A stretch of DNA of 64,000 bases from DYIU01 sp038326775 (GTDB taxonomy: Bacteria > Actinomycetota > Geothermincolia > Fen-727 > Anoxymicrobiaceae). A program made the position numbers and the translations under genes. The DNA is taken from the NCBI GenBank assembly GCA_038326775.1, contig JBBQKJ010000009.1, positions 1-64,000 of the forward strand, written 5' to 3'. Below, one piece after another: positions 23,627 through 33,449 of this stretch (its first letter is position 1; each line of letters starts with the position of its first letter). The notes under the pieces were generated by a model. It saw only the letters and a list, made by a program, of their open reading frames with translations, was not told where the DNA came from and did no database searches.

Positions 23627-26341
23627 TCAACGCTCGCTGGCGCGCCAGGTGTTGAAAGCCTTTATGCGGTCGATCAGCAGGATGGGCACGAAGGCGCAGA
23701 GCAGGATCAAGAGCCACGCGGAGGCGCTGGGGGCACTGGTCTTGAACGCCTTCTGCATGAACGGCAGGTAGAGCACCCCCATCTGCAACCCGACGGAGAG
23801 GACGAACGATCCCAGAAGGTAGCGGTTTTCCCAGGGCGCCGACAGGAAGAACGAGCGTGTCTCCGAGCGCATGTTGAAAGAATGCAGCACCTGCGAAAGC
23901 ACCATCGTGGTGAAAAGCACCGTGCGCGCCATGTCCAGGTACTCGTTGCGCGAAGAGGCCGCGGCCGCGTTCCAGTCGTATCCGAGCAGGTAGTTGCTGA
24001 GCACGAAAGCGGCAAGCGCGCCACAGGTGATGAGAAGCCCCTGCCACGCAAGCCACACCTGCTTTCGGACGGCCAGGATGTTCTCCCCCAGGCGGCGCGG
24101 GGGGTGATCCATGACGTCCTTTTCGGGCGGGTCCACACCCAGCGCGAGCGCCGGCAGGCCGTCGGTGACCAGGTTTATCCAGAGTATCTGGACCGGCAGC
24201 AGCGGAAGCGGGAACCCCACCAGCATGGCTATGAAGACCGTCAGGACCTCGCTGATGTTGCAGGAGAGCAGGAAGTAGATGAATTTCTTGAGGTTGCTGA
24301 AGATGATGCGCCCCTGCCGGACCGCTTCCACGATCGTCGCGAAGTTATCGTCGGCGAGTATCATGTCGGCCGCTTCCTTGGAGACGTCGGTGCCGGTTAT
24401 CCCCATGGCTATGCCGATATCGGCGCGCTTGAGGGCCGGGGCGTCGTTGACCCCGTCACCGGTCATGGCCACCACGTGGCCGCGCTCCTTAAGCGCCTCG
24501 ACGATCCTCACCTTGTGCCTGGGTGAGACCCGGGCGTAGGCCCGGATGTCCTCCACCTGCCCGGCAAGCTGTTCCGTCGTCATCTTCTCGAGCTCGGTGC
24601 CGTCGATCAGCCGCTTGCCGCCGGCGAGTATACCGAGCTCCCTGCCGATCGATTCGGCCGTCGCCCGGTGGTCGCCGGTTATCATCGCCACGTCTATCAT
24701 CGCTCCGCGGCAGAGCTCGAGCGCTCGCTGCGCCTCCGGGCGGGGCGGGTCCTTCATGGCCAACGCGCCGATGAAGGTGAGCCCCGACTCGAGCGTGCTC
24801 ATCTCGTCGTGCGGGGGCACCGACTCCAGGCGCTTGAAGGCAACACCGATGGTACGGAGCGCCCGCGACCCCAGGCCCACCGTCTCTTCTGAAATCAATG
24901 CCCGGTCGGCGTGCTCCAGTGGCCGGGCGCCTTCAGGCAGGAGGAGGCTCTCACAGCGCTCGAGCAGGGCCTCCACGGCGCCCTTGGTATAGACGATGTA
25001 ACCGCCGTTGTCGCGGTGGACGGTGGTCATCATCTTTCGATCGGAGTCGAACGGTATCTCGGCGACCCTGGTGTGCTCGGCCTCCAGGTCGGCCTTGTTC
25101 AAACCGGCAGCCTCCGCCGCGTCCAGGAGCGCCACCTCGGTCGGGTCGCCCAGGCTCGTCCCCGCCGCCGCCCGACGGGCGTCGTTGCACAGCGCGGCCG
25201 CCCCCGCCATCCTCTTGAGGACCGCGGGCTCGCTCCCATCGCCGGCGAGCGCGTCCTCGAAGGGGCACTGTCGCCCATCGGCGAAGAGGACGTCGGTCAC
25301 CTTCATCCGGTTGAGCGTAAGGGTGCCGGTCTTGTCGCTGCAGATGTAGTTCGCGCAGCCCAGGGTCTCGACGGCGGGCAGGTTGCGGATGATGGCGTTC
25401 TGCTTCGCCATCGCCTGGGTGCCCTGCGCGAGCGTTATGGTGACGATGGCTGGAAGCCCCTCCGGTATCGCCGCCACCGCGAGGCTGACCGCGACGAGCA
25501 TCATGGAGGCGAACGCGTTGCCGCGGATCATCCCGACAGCGAAGACCGCCGCCACTATCAGCAGGCAGAGGTACACTATCCTCTTGCCCACGTCGCGCAG
25601 CTCGATCTGCAGGGGAGTGGGCTCGGGCTCCGCCTCCCCGAGCATGCTCGCTATCAGGCCAAGCTGGGTTCGCTGCCCGGTCTCCACCACGACCGCCCTG
25701 CCCCGCCCGTACTCCACGTGTGTGCCGGCGAATATCATGTTGCGGCGGTCGCCCAGCGCGGAATCGGCCGCGCAGGTCTCGCCGGAGGCCTTGTCCACCG
25801 CCGTGGACTCGCCGGTGAGGCTCGACTCGTTCACCATGAGGTTCACGGCCGAGACGAGGCGCGCGTCGGCAGCGACGAGGTCGCCGGCCTCGAGCGTGAC
25901 CAGGTCGCCGGGTACCAGGTCCCGGGCGGGCACCTCCGATTCCACCCCGCCCCGGACCACCTTGACCATGGGAGCGGCGAGCTCTTTCAGCTTGTCTATG
26001 GCCCTGTCGGCCCGCGCCTCCTGCGCAAAGCCCAGCACCGCGTTGAGCAGGACTATGACCAGGATCACCGCGGCGTCCAGGTATTCCTTGAGCCAGAGGC
26101 CGCTTATGAGGACCGCGGCGAGCAGGACCCAGATCATGAAGTCGTTGAACTGCTTGAGGAACCGGACCACCGCGGGCGTTTTCTTCTTCTCGTGAAGACG
26201 GTTGTGCCCGAACCGCGAAAGGCGGTGCCTGGCCTCGTGGCCGTCCAGGCCCGCCTCGCCGTCGGTGTGCAGCTTTTCAACCGTCTCGGCGGCTCCAAGC
26301 GCGTGCCAGTCAACTGGCTTTTCAGCCGGTCTTTGTTCCAA
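23627..26341 (-). CDS. Cation-transporting P-type ATPase (Ca2+/SERCA-PMCA type)
   Basis: 904 residues, complete. The N-terminal cation-ATPase domain (HALGAAETVEKL), actuator domain (LTGESTAVDK), phosphorylation site CSDKTGTLT (Asp about 333), TGDHRATAESIG, the hinge TGDGVNDAPALK and a C-terminal group of six hydrophobic helices are all visible. The class is P2A/P2B, exporting Ca2+ (or Mn2+) at ATP cost. The TTG start directly abuts the rsmA stop codon (TGATTG), so translation is probably coupled. It ends 8 bp from the convergent phosphoesterase. Confidence 0.93.
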   Translation of the reverse strand: MEQRPAEKPVDWHALGAAETVEKLHTDGEAGLDGHEARHRLSRFGHNRLHEKKKTPAVVRFLKQFNDFMIWVLLAAVLISGLWLKEYLDAAVILVIVLLNAVLGFAQEARADRAIDKLKELAAPMVKVVRGGVESEVPARDLVPGDLVTLEAGDLVAADARLVSAVNLMVNESSLTGESTAVDKASGETCAADSALGDRRNMIFAGTHVEYGRGRAVVVETGQRTQLGLIASMLGEAEPEPTPLQIELRDVGKRIVYLCLLIVAAVFAVGMIRGNAFASMMLVAVSLAVAAIPEGLPAIVTITLAQGTQAMAKQNAIIRNLPAVETLGCANYICSDKTGTLTLNRMKVTDVLFADGRQCPFEDALAGDGSEPAVLKRMAGAAALCNDARRAAAGTSLGDPTEVALLDAAEAAGLNKADLEAEHTRVAEIPFDSDRKMMTTVHRDNGGYIVYTKGAVEALLERCESLLLPEGARPLEHADRALISEETVGLGSRALRTIGVAFKRLESVPPHDEMSTLESGLTFIGALAMKDPPRPEAQRALELCRGAMIDVAMITGDHRATAESIGRELGILAGGKRLIDGTELEKMTTEQLAGQVEDIRAYARVSPRHKVRIVEALKERGHVVAMTGDGVNDAPALKRADIGIAMGITGTDVSKEAADMILADDNFATIVEAVRQGRIIFSNLKKFIYFLLSCNISEVLTVFIAMLVGFPLPLLPVQILWINLVTDGLPALALGVDPPEKDVMDHPPRRLGENILAVRKQVWLAWQGLLITCGALAAFVLSNYLLGYDWNAAAASSRNEYLDMARTVLFTTMVLSQVLHSFNMRSETRSFFLSAPWENRYLLGSFVLSVGLQMGVLYLPFMQKAFKTSAPSASAWLLILLCAFVPILLIDRIKAFNTWRASER

Positions 26342-27238
26342 TCAATCGTCCTTTGTTCCGGTGAGCGATTCCGCCAGCCTGATGAACTCCGCGGGCGAGA
26401 GGTCCTCGGCCCGGACCCCGGGGTCCTTTCCGAGGTCTTCCAGGGCGCTCCTGACGCTACCCGCCTCCAGGGAAAGCCCCACCGCGGCCGAGAGCGAGTT
26501 GGCGAGCTTCTTCCTGCGCTGGCCGAACGCGCCGGTCACCACCCGGTCGAAGTACCCGGAGCGTACGACCCCCGGAAGGCCCTCTGCCTCCCGGCGCGCG
26601 AGATGCAGTATGGTGGAGTCGACCCCGGGCTTTGGGTAGAAGCAGTTCCTGGAGACGCTTGCCACCCTGCGGATCTCCGAGCGCGCCTGCACCTTGACGC
26701 TCGCTCCCGAGTAGTCCCGGCTGCCGGGGCCGCAGGCCAGCCTGTCGGCAACCTCCCGCTGGACCATCACCGTGTAGGTCTCGAGCCACGGATATCGCTG
26801 CAGGCAGTCCACCACCAGGGTGGCGGCAATCTGGTAGGGCAGGTTGGAGACCATCTTGACCCCGGCGGGTGGCTCGGCCTCCCACAGGGTGGCGAAGTCG
26901 AAGCGGGCGGCGTCGGCCTCGACCAGCTGCAGGTTGGTGGCGTATCCGAGCTCGTGCTCGAGTATGCGCAACAGCCGCCGGTCGGATTCGAGCGCGTAGA
27001 CCTTTCCGCCCTCCTCGACGAGCGCCTGCGTAAGGGCGCCCAGCCCGGGCCCCACCTCGATGACGGCGTCGTACGGCTGGAGATCCGCCGCCTCGGCGAT
27101 GATGCGAAGGATGTTCGCGTCCACCAGGAAGTTCTGCCCCATCGAGCGGCTGGGACGGATTCCCGCGGAGTCGAGGAGCGTCCTCGCGGCCGCGGGCGAG
27201 GCCAGCATCCTGGGGGCTGCTCCCGCTGCCACCCTCAT
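26342..27238 (-). CDS. rsmA: 16S rRNA (adenine1518-N6/adenine1519-N6)-dimethyltransferase RsmA (KsgA)
   Basis: 298 residues from the ATG at 27236-27238, which overlaps the TatD-family stop as ATGA. Key motifs: SMGQNFLVD, the SAM site VEVGPGLGALT and the catalytic NLPYQIA (NLPY). It dimethylates two adenines at the 3' end of 16S rRNA. The order metG-tatD-rsmA is conserved in many Gram-positive bacteria. Confidence 0.95.
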   Translation of the reverse strand: MRVAAGAAPRMLASPAAARTLLDSAGIRPSRSMGQNFLVDANILRIIAEAADLQPYDAVIEVGPGLGALTQALVEEGGKVYALESDRRLLRILEHELGYATNLQLVEADAARFDFATLWEAEPPAGVKMVSNLPYQIAATLVVDCLQRYPWLETYTVMVQREVADRLACGPGSRDYSGASVKVQARSEIRRVASVSRNCFYPKPGVDSTILHLARREAEGLPGVVRSGYFDRVVTGAFGQRRKKLANSLSAAVGLSLEAGSVRSALEDLGKDPGVRAEDLSPAEFIRLAESLTGTKDD

Positions 27239-28011
27239 CCCTCCGTCAGGTCGATGCCGAAGACCCTGGCCGTGTTCGCCTCGAGGACACACTCCATTTC
27301 TTCGAGCGAAACGTTTTTTGCCGTTGCGAGAGCCTCGGCGACCAGGCGGACGCGTCCGGGGAAGTTGGGCTTGCCGCGGAACGGCTCGGGCGACAGGAAC
27401 GGGGCGTCGGTCTCCACCAGGAGCTTCTCCATGGGCGCGAGCGAGGCAAGCCTCCTGGCCTCATCGTTCTTCTTGAACGTCAGCGGCCCGGCGAAGGATA
27501 CGTAGTAACCGCGCGCCACGCACTCCGAAAGGACGTCCTCGCCGCCAGAGAAACAGTGCATGATGACCGGCGGGTCGCCCGCGCCCTCGTCGGCCAGCAC
27601 CTCGAGAACGTCGCCGTGGGCCTCGCGGTCGTGGACGATAAGGGCCTTGCCCAGCCTGCGGGCCATCCGCACGTGCTCTCGCAGCGCCCACTTCTGCCGT
27701 TCCGCCGGGCTGCGGTCGCGGTAATAGTCGAGCCCGGTCTCGCCGATGGCCACCACGCGTGTGCTCGAGCCGGCGATCTCCTCCAGGCGCTCAAAATCAT
27801 CCGGCGTCGCGCCCGTGGTGTCGTTAGGGTGGATGCCCACCGCCGCGAACACTCCCTCGTGTGTGGCCGCGGCGCGAACCGCCTCGACGCTCGAGTCGAT
27901 GGTTATGCCGATGGTGATCACCGGTGACACGCCCGCGGACCTGGCCTCGGACAGGACCTCTGGCGTGTCGCGCTCGATGAGGTCCAGGTGCGCGTGGGAG
28001 TCAGGTATCAA
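27235..28011 (-). CDS. TatD-family metal-dependent DNase
   Basis: 258 residues from a TTG (28009-28011) preceded by GGAGGACAG; the start overlaps the metG stop as TTGA. Metal ligands are seen in DSHAHLD, GETGLDYY, HDREA, HCFSG and VETDAPFLSP. It is a two-metal 3'-5' exonuclease-type hydrolase of the TatD/YcfH group. A longer reading frame exists, but its extra N-terminus lies inside metG in another frame. Confidence 0.93.
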   Translation of the reverse strand: MIPDSHAHLDLIERDTPEVLSEARSAGVSPVITIGITIDSSVEAVRAAATHEGVFAAVGIHPNDTTGATPDDFERLEEIAGSSTRVVAIGETGLDYYRDRSPAERQKWALREHVRMARRLGKALIVHDREAHGDVLEVLADEGAGDPPVIMHCFSGGEDVLSECVARGYYVSFAGPLTFKKNDEARRLASLAPMEKLLVETDAPFLSPEPFRGKPNFPGRVRLVAEALATAKNVSLEEMECVLEANTARVFGIDLTEG

Positions 28012-29552
28012 CTGTCCTCCGTTGAATCCATCTTCCTGGGGAAGAGCGCCTCGCCGCGGATGGTTGCGCCGCCGGATGGCAGCCCGCCCCACGCGGCCGA
28101 CTCCGGCAGCCTGGCGCCCCAGATTTCGGGCAGGCCCAGGCGCTCCCATATCTTTTCCGCCGTCGATGGCATGAAAGGGGCGATCGACAGCGCTATCTGG
28201 CGCAGGCACTCGAGGCAGTTGTAGAGGACGCGGTCCAGGTCGGCGGCGCGGGCCTCGTCCTTTGCGAGGGACCAGGGAGCGGAAACGTCCACGTACCGGT
28301 TCACCGCGTGGACGAACTCCCATATCTCGGCGAGCGCCTCGTTGAACGCGGGCGCCGCGAGCCTGGCTTCGACGGATAACGTCAGCGCCGCGCACCGTTC
28401 GACCAGCGTGTTTTCCTCATCCCCGGGCGCGCCGGGCCCGGGGATGAAGCCCTCCCGGTACTTGTGCACCATGGTGAGCACGCGGCTCTCCAGGTTGCCG
28501 AGGTCGTTGGCGAGCTCGGCGTTGTAGCGCTTCAGAATAGTCCTCCTGGAGAAGTTGCCGTCCACCCCGAACGAGAACTCGCGCATGAAGTAGTAGCGGT
28601 AGGCGTCGACCCCGTACTCGTCGACCAGCTCACCGGGCCGCACGACGTTGCCGAGCGACTTGGACATCTTCTGCCCCTCGACCGTGAGCCAGCCGTGAGC
28701 GAAGACGCGCCTGGGCAGCGGGAGGCCGGCCGCCATCAGCATCGCCGGCCATATCACGGCGTGGAACCGCAGTATCTCTTTTCCCACCAGGTGCCAGTCG
28801 GCCGGCCAGGTGCTTTCGAAGCGCGCCGGGTCGGTGCCGTAGTCGATGGCGCTCACGTAGTTGAGCAGGGCGTCGAACCAGACGTACATGACGTGGCGCT
28901 GGTCGAACGGCAGGGGAATGCCCCAGGTGAAGCTGGTGCGCGAGATGCTCTGGTCCGAGAGCCCGGACTTTATGAAGCTCGTGACCTCGTTGCGCCGAGA
29001 CTCGGGCTGGACGAACTCCGGGTGGTCCTCTATGTGCTTCAGGACGGCATCGGCGTATTTCGACATGCGGAAGAAGTAGTTCTCCTCCTTTACCCAGTCG
29101 ACCGGCCGCCTGCAATCGGGGCAGTTGCCGTCCACCAGCTGGCTCGAGAGCAGGAACGACTCGTCGTGCACGCAGTACCAGCCCTCGTACGAGCCGAGGT
29201 AGACGTCGCCGGACTCCATTAGCTTCTCGATGAACAGCTGGGCGACCTGGGTGTGGCGGTTCTGGGTGGTGCGGATGAAGTCGTCGTTGGAGATGTTGAG
29301 CAGCTTCCAGTCGTCCAGGAAGTGCGCGACCATCTCGTCGGCCCAGCTTTGCGGGCTCTCATTTCTCTCGGCGGCGGCCTGGGCGACTTTCTGGCCGTGC
29401 TCGTCGGTGCCGGTGAGGAAGAAGACGTCCCGCCCGCGCAGTCGCTGATAGCGCGCGATGACGTCCGCCGCGAGCGTCGTGTACGCGGTGCCTATGTGAG
29501 GCACGTCGTTAACGTAGTAGATCGGCGTCGTTATGTAGAAGACCTCGCCCAA
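28008..29552 (-). CDS. metG: Methionyl-tRNA synthetase
   Basis: 514 residues. Class I signatures: PHIGTAYTTLAADV (HIGH equivalent) and GQKMSKSLGN (KMSKS). The connective peptide has a metal-binding knuckle (YCVHDES, NCPDCRR). It lacks the C-terminal tRNA-binding domain found in longer MetRS. It is first in the metG-tatD-rsmA-ATPase operon. A REP-like repeat lies 55 bp upstream of its start. Confidence 0.96.
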   Translation of the reverse strand: MGEVFYITTPIYYVNDVPHIGTAYTTLAADVIARYQRLRGRDVFFLTGTDEHGQKVAQAAAERNESPQSWADEMVAHFLDDWKLLNISNDDFIRTTQNRHTQVAQLFIEKLMESGDVYLGSYEGWYCVHDESFLLSSQLVDGNCPDCRRPVDWVKEENYFFRMSKYADAVLKHIEDHPEFVQPESRRNEVTSFIKSGLSDQSISRTSFTWGIPLPFDQRHVMYVWFDALLNYVSAIDYGTDPARFESTWPADWHLVGKEILRFHAVIWPAMLMAAGLPLPRRVFAHGWLTVEGQKMSKSLGNVVRPGELVDEYGVDAYRYYFMREFSFGVDGNFSRRTILKRYNAELANDLGNLESRVLTMVHKYREGFIPGPGAPGDEENTLVERCAALTLSVEARLAAPAFNEALAEIWEFVHAVNRYVDVSAPWSLAKDEARAADLDRVLYNCLECLRQIALSIAPFMPSTAEKIWERLGLPEIWGARLPESAAWGGLPSGGATIRGEALFPRKMDSTEDS

Positions 29553-29607
29553 TCAGTCAACACCTCCTATTGATGCCAACTGAAATAATAACGCAAATCT
29601 CATGCCG

Positions 29608-29654
29608 GGGTCAGGCACCTTGACATGAATTATTCATGTCAAGGTGCCTGACCC
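29608..29654. repeat. REP-like element 2: 23-bp inverted repeat
   Basis: Arms 29608-29630 and 29632-29654 are perfect reverse complements with a 1-bp centre. Core GGGTCAGGCACCTTGACATGAAT is the same family as elements at 7053 and 40173. It lies between the divergent metG and pmbA genes. Confidence 0.88.
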
Positions 29655-29705
29655 GACCGGGCCCCGCCTCTTTTGGTCTACGGCGTGTTCTGATAGGTTT
29701 AACGC

Positions 29706-31088
29706 ATGCGACCCGACTTTGAGACATTAGACCTGGCCCTTCACAAGGCGAGCTCCGGCGGGGCGACCGAAGCGGAGGCTTATCTCGAGCGCGAGCTCGG
29801 GCTCACCATCAAGGTCTTCGACGGCCTGGTGGAGAGGTTTTCCTACGCCGAGACGCGCGGCATCGGCCTGCGCCTGTATGTCGGCGACCGGCAGGGCAGA
29901 GCTTACACGTCCGACCTCTCGCCCGTGGCGATCGAAGAGACCGTTGCCGCCGCCCTGGCGAGCGCCGGGGTCTGCCCGCACGACCCCGACCGCTTGCTCC
30001 CGGACCCGTCGCTTTTCCCACCCGGGGCCGGCGAAAGCGCCTACCTCGGCGATGACCTCGAGATACTCGGCGAGGACCTCCAGACCGTCTCCGCCGGCGA
30101 GAAGATAGAGTTCACAATGGGGCTCGAACGCCTGGCGCGCGATTACGACCCGCGGATCACCGGCGTCGAGACTTCCACATACAGCGAGTCGACCGCGGAG
30201 GTGCTGCTCGCCAGCACCGCCGGGTTCCGCTCAGGCTTTCGCTCGTCGGTTTGCTACGGCTACCTTGTGGCCATCGCCGGGCGGGACGGGGAGTCTCAGA
30301 CCGGCTTCGGCTTCACCGCGGGGCGCTCGTTCGCCTCGCTCGACCCGAAGGCGGCCGCCGGGGAGGGGGCCTCCATGGCGGTCGACCTGCTGGGCGCCAG
30401 GCAGGTCGCCTCGGCCCGGGTGCCGGTCCTCATGGACAACCTCTCCACCGCGGAGATGATGGCAGTGCTGGGCGCGGCGGTCTCGGGCGAGTCGGTGAGC
30501 AAGGGACGTTCCTATCTCACCGGTCGCCTCGGCGACACCGTCGCCTCGGAGCGCGTTACGATAGTCGATGACGGACGGATGTCGGGCGGCTTTGGCACCG
30601 CCCCGTTCGACGGGGAGGGCGTAGCCGCCGCGCGCAAGACCATCGTCGAGGAAGGCGTCCTCAAGAGCTTCCTTCATAACTGCTGCACCGCTTCCCGGAT
30701 GGGCGCGGCCACCACCGGCAACGCGTATCGGCCCTCGTTCCGGGCACAGGTCGGGGTATCGCCTACCAACATCGTTCTGGAGCCGGGGAGAGATACCCCC
30801 GAGGCGTTGAGGTCCGGCATGGGGACAGGTTTCGAGGTGCTCGAGCTGCAGGGCGTCCACGTTGGCTTGAACCCGGTAACGGGCGAGGTGTCGGTGGGCG
30901 CCAGGGGCCGCTGGATCGAGAACGGCAAGCCCGCCCACGCGGTCCGCGAGGTGACCATCGCCGGGACGATAGACGGCATCTTGAAGGGCATCGCCGGGAT
31001 AGGAAACGACATCAGGTTTACGCCTCTTCTGGGGGGCATCGGTGCCCCCTCCATCCTTATCGAAGGCCTGGCGGTCAGCGGCAAGTAG
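29706..31088 (+). CDS. pmbA: PmbA/TldE-family metalloprotease subunit
   Basis: 460 residues. The TldD/PmbA fold is recognised from the N-terminal ASSGGATEAEAYLERE, and the C-terminal HNCCTASRMGAATTGNAYRPSF and VSPTNIVLEPG stretches typical of PmbA. In characterised systems TldD supplies the metal site and forms a heterodimer with TldE/PmbA, processing peptides such as microcin B17. No tldD is next to it, so the partner must be elsewhere. Confidence 0.9.
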   Translation: MRPDFETLDLALHKASSGGATEAEAYLERELGLTIKVFDGLVERFSYAETRGIGLRLYVGDRQGRAYTSDLSPVAIEETVAAALASAGVCPHDPDRLLPDPSLFPPGAGESAYLGDDLEILGEDLQTVSAGEKIEFTMGLERLARDYDPRITGVETSTYSESTAEVLLASTAGFRSGFRSSVCYGYLVAIAGRDGESQTGFGFTAGRSFASLDPKAAAGEGASMAVDLLGARQVASARVPVLMDNLSTAEMMAVLGAAVSGESVSKGRSYLTGRLGDTVASERVTIVDDGRMSGGFGTAPFDGEGVAAARKTIVEEGVLKSFLHNCCTASRMGAATTGNAYRPSFRAQVGVSPTNIVLEPGRDTPEALRSGMGTGFEVLELQGVHVGLNPVTGEVSVGARGRWIENGKPAHAVREVTIAGTIDGILKGIAGIGNDIRFTPLLGGIGAPSILIEGLAVSGK

Positions 31089-31148
31089 CGCCGCCAGGGC
31101 AATATGAAGAACGCGGGACAGGCAGTTGGACTAACAGGAGGGGTCTCC

Positions 31149-32726
31149 ATGCTGATCCATGAGCTGCTCGAAAGCGACGCCGAGCGCGCGCCCGACAAGG
31201 AGGCGATCGTCCTGCGAGACCGCCGCGTCAACTACGGCGAGTACCTCGAGGCGGTGAACCGGGTGGCCGCCAACCTGTTGAAGTTGGGCGTCAAGCGGGG
31301 CGACAAGGTCGCGCTCTATATCGGCAACCGCCCCGAATACGTTTTCTGCTATATAGCCGCTGTCTCGATCGGAGCGGCCGCGGTCCCGGTGTCCACGCGT
31401 TTCGCGGATATGGAGGCGCAGTTCGTGGTGGAGAACTCGGACTCCAGTCTCATGGTGGTGGCGCCCGGTTTCGCTGGAATCGACTTCCTGGAGATCGCCG
31501 GCAAGATCCTGCCGGACTGCCCCGAGGTAAAGACGGTGGTGGTTATGGGCACGCCCGAAGATGTGGCGAAGGTGCCGGGGGCGCTTGGGGAGGAAGCAGT
31601 GTTCGCCGATGTAAGCGCCGCCGATCTCGAGGCCCTGAAGAACGCGCGCGCCGGGGTCGACGCCGACGACACCGCCTTCCTCTGTTACACGTCGGGGAGC
31701 ACCGGTGTGCCCAAGGCCGCCGAGCTCACCCACAAGAACATCGTGGCTTACTCGGAGGGGCAACTGGACGCCGCCGACATCTCTCCGGACGACCGGCTGC
31801 TGCTGGATATCCCGGTAAACCACGTCGGTGGGAACGTGATGGCCATAATCTCCATGCTCCAGGCCGGGGGGACCCTGGTCATGCTCGACCAGTTCGTGCC
31901 CCAGGAGGTGCTCGAGACCATCCAGAAGGAGAAGATCACGGTCATGGGCCAGGTCCCGGCGCAATATATTATGCTGCTGATGATGCCGGACTTCGATTCC
32001 TACGACCTTTCCTCCGTGCAGAAGGCGGTGGTGTCGGCGGCGCCGACGCCGAAAGAGGTCTTCGGGCAGGTCAAGGAGAAATTCGGCATCTACCTGACCA
32101 ACGGCTACGGGCTTTCCGAGGTCAGCGGCGCCATTGCATTCACCAGGGTGGACGATGACTCCTTCGAGCGCCTTTCCAGCAGTATCGGCAAGGCCAACAA
32201 GGGCATAACAATGAGCATCATAGATTCCTCGGGCGAACACCTGCCGCAGGGGAACGAGGGCGAGATATGCATAAAGGGCGACGCGGTGATGAAGGGCTAT
32301 TACAAGAAGCCCGAGGAGACCGCGCTGGTGATGACCGACGACGGCTATTTCAAGACCGGTGACATGGGCCGCCTCGACGAGGACGGCTACGTCTATATCC
32401 TCGGCCGCAAGAAAGAGATGTATATCCGCGGTGGGGAGAACGTCTATCCGCCCGAGGTCGAGGAGGTGCTCACCCTGCACACCGGTGTCCTCTTCGCGGC
32501 GGTCATAGGCGTCCCCGACCCGGTGATGGGAGAAGAGGGGAAGGCCTACATCGTGCCCATGCCCGGCAGCGAGCCCCCCACCGAGGACGACATAAAGCAG
32601 TGGTGCGCCGGGAGGCTCGCGAAGTTCAAGATCCCCAGGTTCGTGGAATTCCGCGACGCCCTGCCTCTGACGCCGCTCGGCAAGGTCATGAAAAGAGCCC
32701 TCTACGACGAGCTTGCCGGCGACTAA
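31149..32726 (+). CDS. Acyl-CoA synthetase (long-chain/medium-chain AMP-forming ligase)
   Basis: 525 residues from the ATG at 31149, with AGGAGGGG upstream; a longer frame to 31104 lacks a ribosome binding site. Motifs: YTSGSTGVPKAAELTH, GYGLSEVSG, GRKKEMYIRGGENVYPPEVEE and the catalytic lysine region LTPLGKVMKRAL. It forms acyl-CoA through an acyl-AMP. It is a second ligase, distinct from the one at 4079-5617. It stands alone, 60 bp after pmbA. Confidence 0.92.
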   Translation: MLIHELLESDAERAPDKEAIVLRDRRVNYGEYLEAVNRVAANLLKLGVKRGDKVALYIGNRPEYVFCYIAAVSIGAAAVPVSTRFADMEAQFVVENSDSSLMVVAPGFAGIDFLEIAGKILPDCPEVKTVVVMGTPEDVAKVPGALGEEAVFADVSAADLEALKNARAGVDADDTAFLCYTSGSTGVPKAAELTHKNIVAYSEGQLDAADISPDDRLLLDIPVNHVGGNVMAIISMLQAGGTLVMLDQFVPQEVLETIQKEKITVMGQVPAQYIMLLMMPDFDSYDLSSVQKAVVSAAPTPKEVFGQVKEKFGIYLTNGYGLSEVSGAIAFTRVDDDSFERLSSSIGKANKGITMSIIDSSGEHLPQGNEGEICIKGDAVMKGYYKKPEETALVMTDDGYFKTGDMGRLDEDGYVYILGRKKEMYIRGGENVYPPEVEEVLTLHTGVLFAAVIGVPDPVMGEEGKAYIVPMPGSEPPTEDDIKQWCAGRLAKFKIPRFVEFRDALPLTPLGKVMKRALYDELAGD

Positions 32727-32754
32727 TAAATGAAATCAGATCTGACCCCATCTA

Positions 32755-33360
32755 TTAATCTATTAGTATTTCTTCGAGGGGTTTGCGGGGGCGGGCGGGC
32801 GGCGACTGGGCCGGGTAGCCGAGGGTCAGAAGGACGAGCACCTTGCAGGTCTCCGGGATCTCCAGCAGCTCCTCGACCCTGGCGGCCTCGAAAGCGCGGA
32901 CCCAGCAGGTCGCAAGGCCGAGCGCTGTCGCCGCGAGCGCCATGTGCTCGGTGGCGATGGCCACGTTGATAGCCCCGTTCACGATAACGCGCTCGGGGTC
33001 GAGTTCTTTGTCTTTGCTACGTCGCACCTGCCGGAGCATCATCTCGAGGCCGGGCCTGACCTTTCCCTTGAGCACCAGTTCCAGGGTGCGCTTGCCCCTT
33101 TCGGCGAACGCCTCGAAGTCGAGACAGCAGGCTATCACCACCGGAGCCTCCTCGACGAACTTCTGCCCGTAGGCGAACCCCCTCAACTGTTTCTTCGTCT
33201 CCGGGTCGGTAACGACGTCGAACTTCCAGGATTGAGTGTTGCTGGTGGAGGGCGCGACGCGGGCCGCTTCCAGCACCCTGTCGATGAGCTCCCGCGGTAC
33301 GGCCTCATCGCGGTATTTGCGCACCGAGCGCCTCGTCTCTATCGCTTCGAAAAGGTCCAT
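32755..33360 (-). CDS. Nitroreductase-family FMN oxidoreductase
   Basis: 201 residues. It opens with LFEAIETRRSVRKYRDEAVP, the FMN-binding start of the family, followed by AARVAPSTSNTQSWKF. ATEHMALAATALGLATCWVRAF is the conserved second FMN region, and LVLLTLGYPAQ is near the end. It uses NAD(P)H and FMN on an unknown electrophilic substrate. It is convergent with the acyl-CoA synthetase. Confidence 0.92.
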   Translation of the reverse strand: MDLFEAIETRRSVRKYRDEAVPRELIDRVLEAARVAPSTSNTQSWKFDVVTDPETKKQLRGFAYGQKFVEEAPVVIACCLDFEAFAERGKRTLELVLKGKVRPGLEMMLRQVRRSKDKELDPERVIVNGAINVAIATEHMALAATALGLATCWVRAFEAARVEELLEIPETCKVLVLLTLGYPAQSPPARPRKPLEEILID

Positions 33361-33449
33361 CTGGTAACCTCCTGAATATCAGAAGCACCGGGCGCGAGCT
33401 TCTGACGTTAGATTATCACGAAGGGCGTTGTTCCGCGGAAAGGAAGCGC

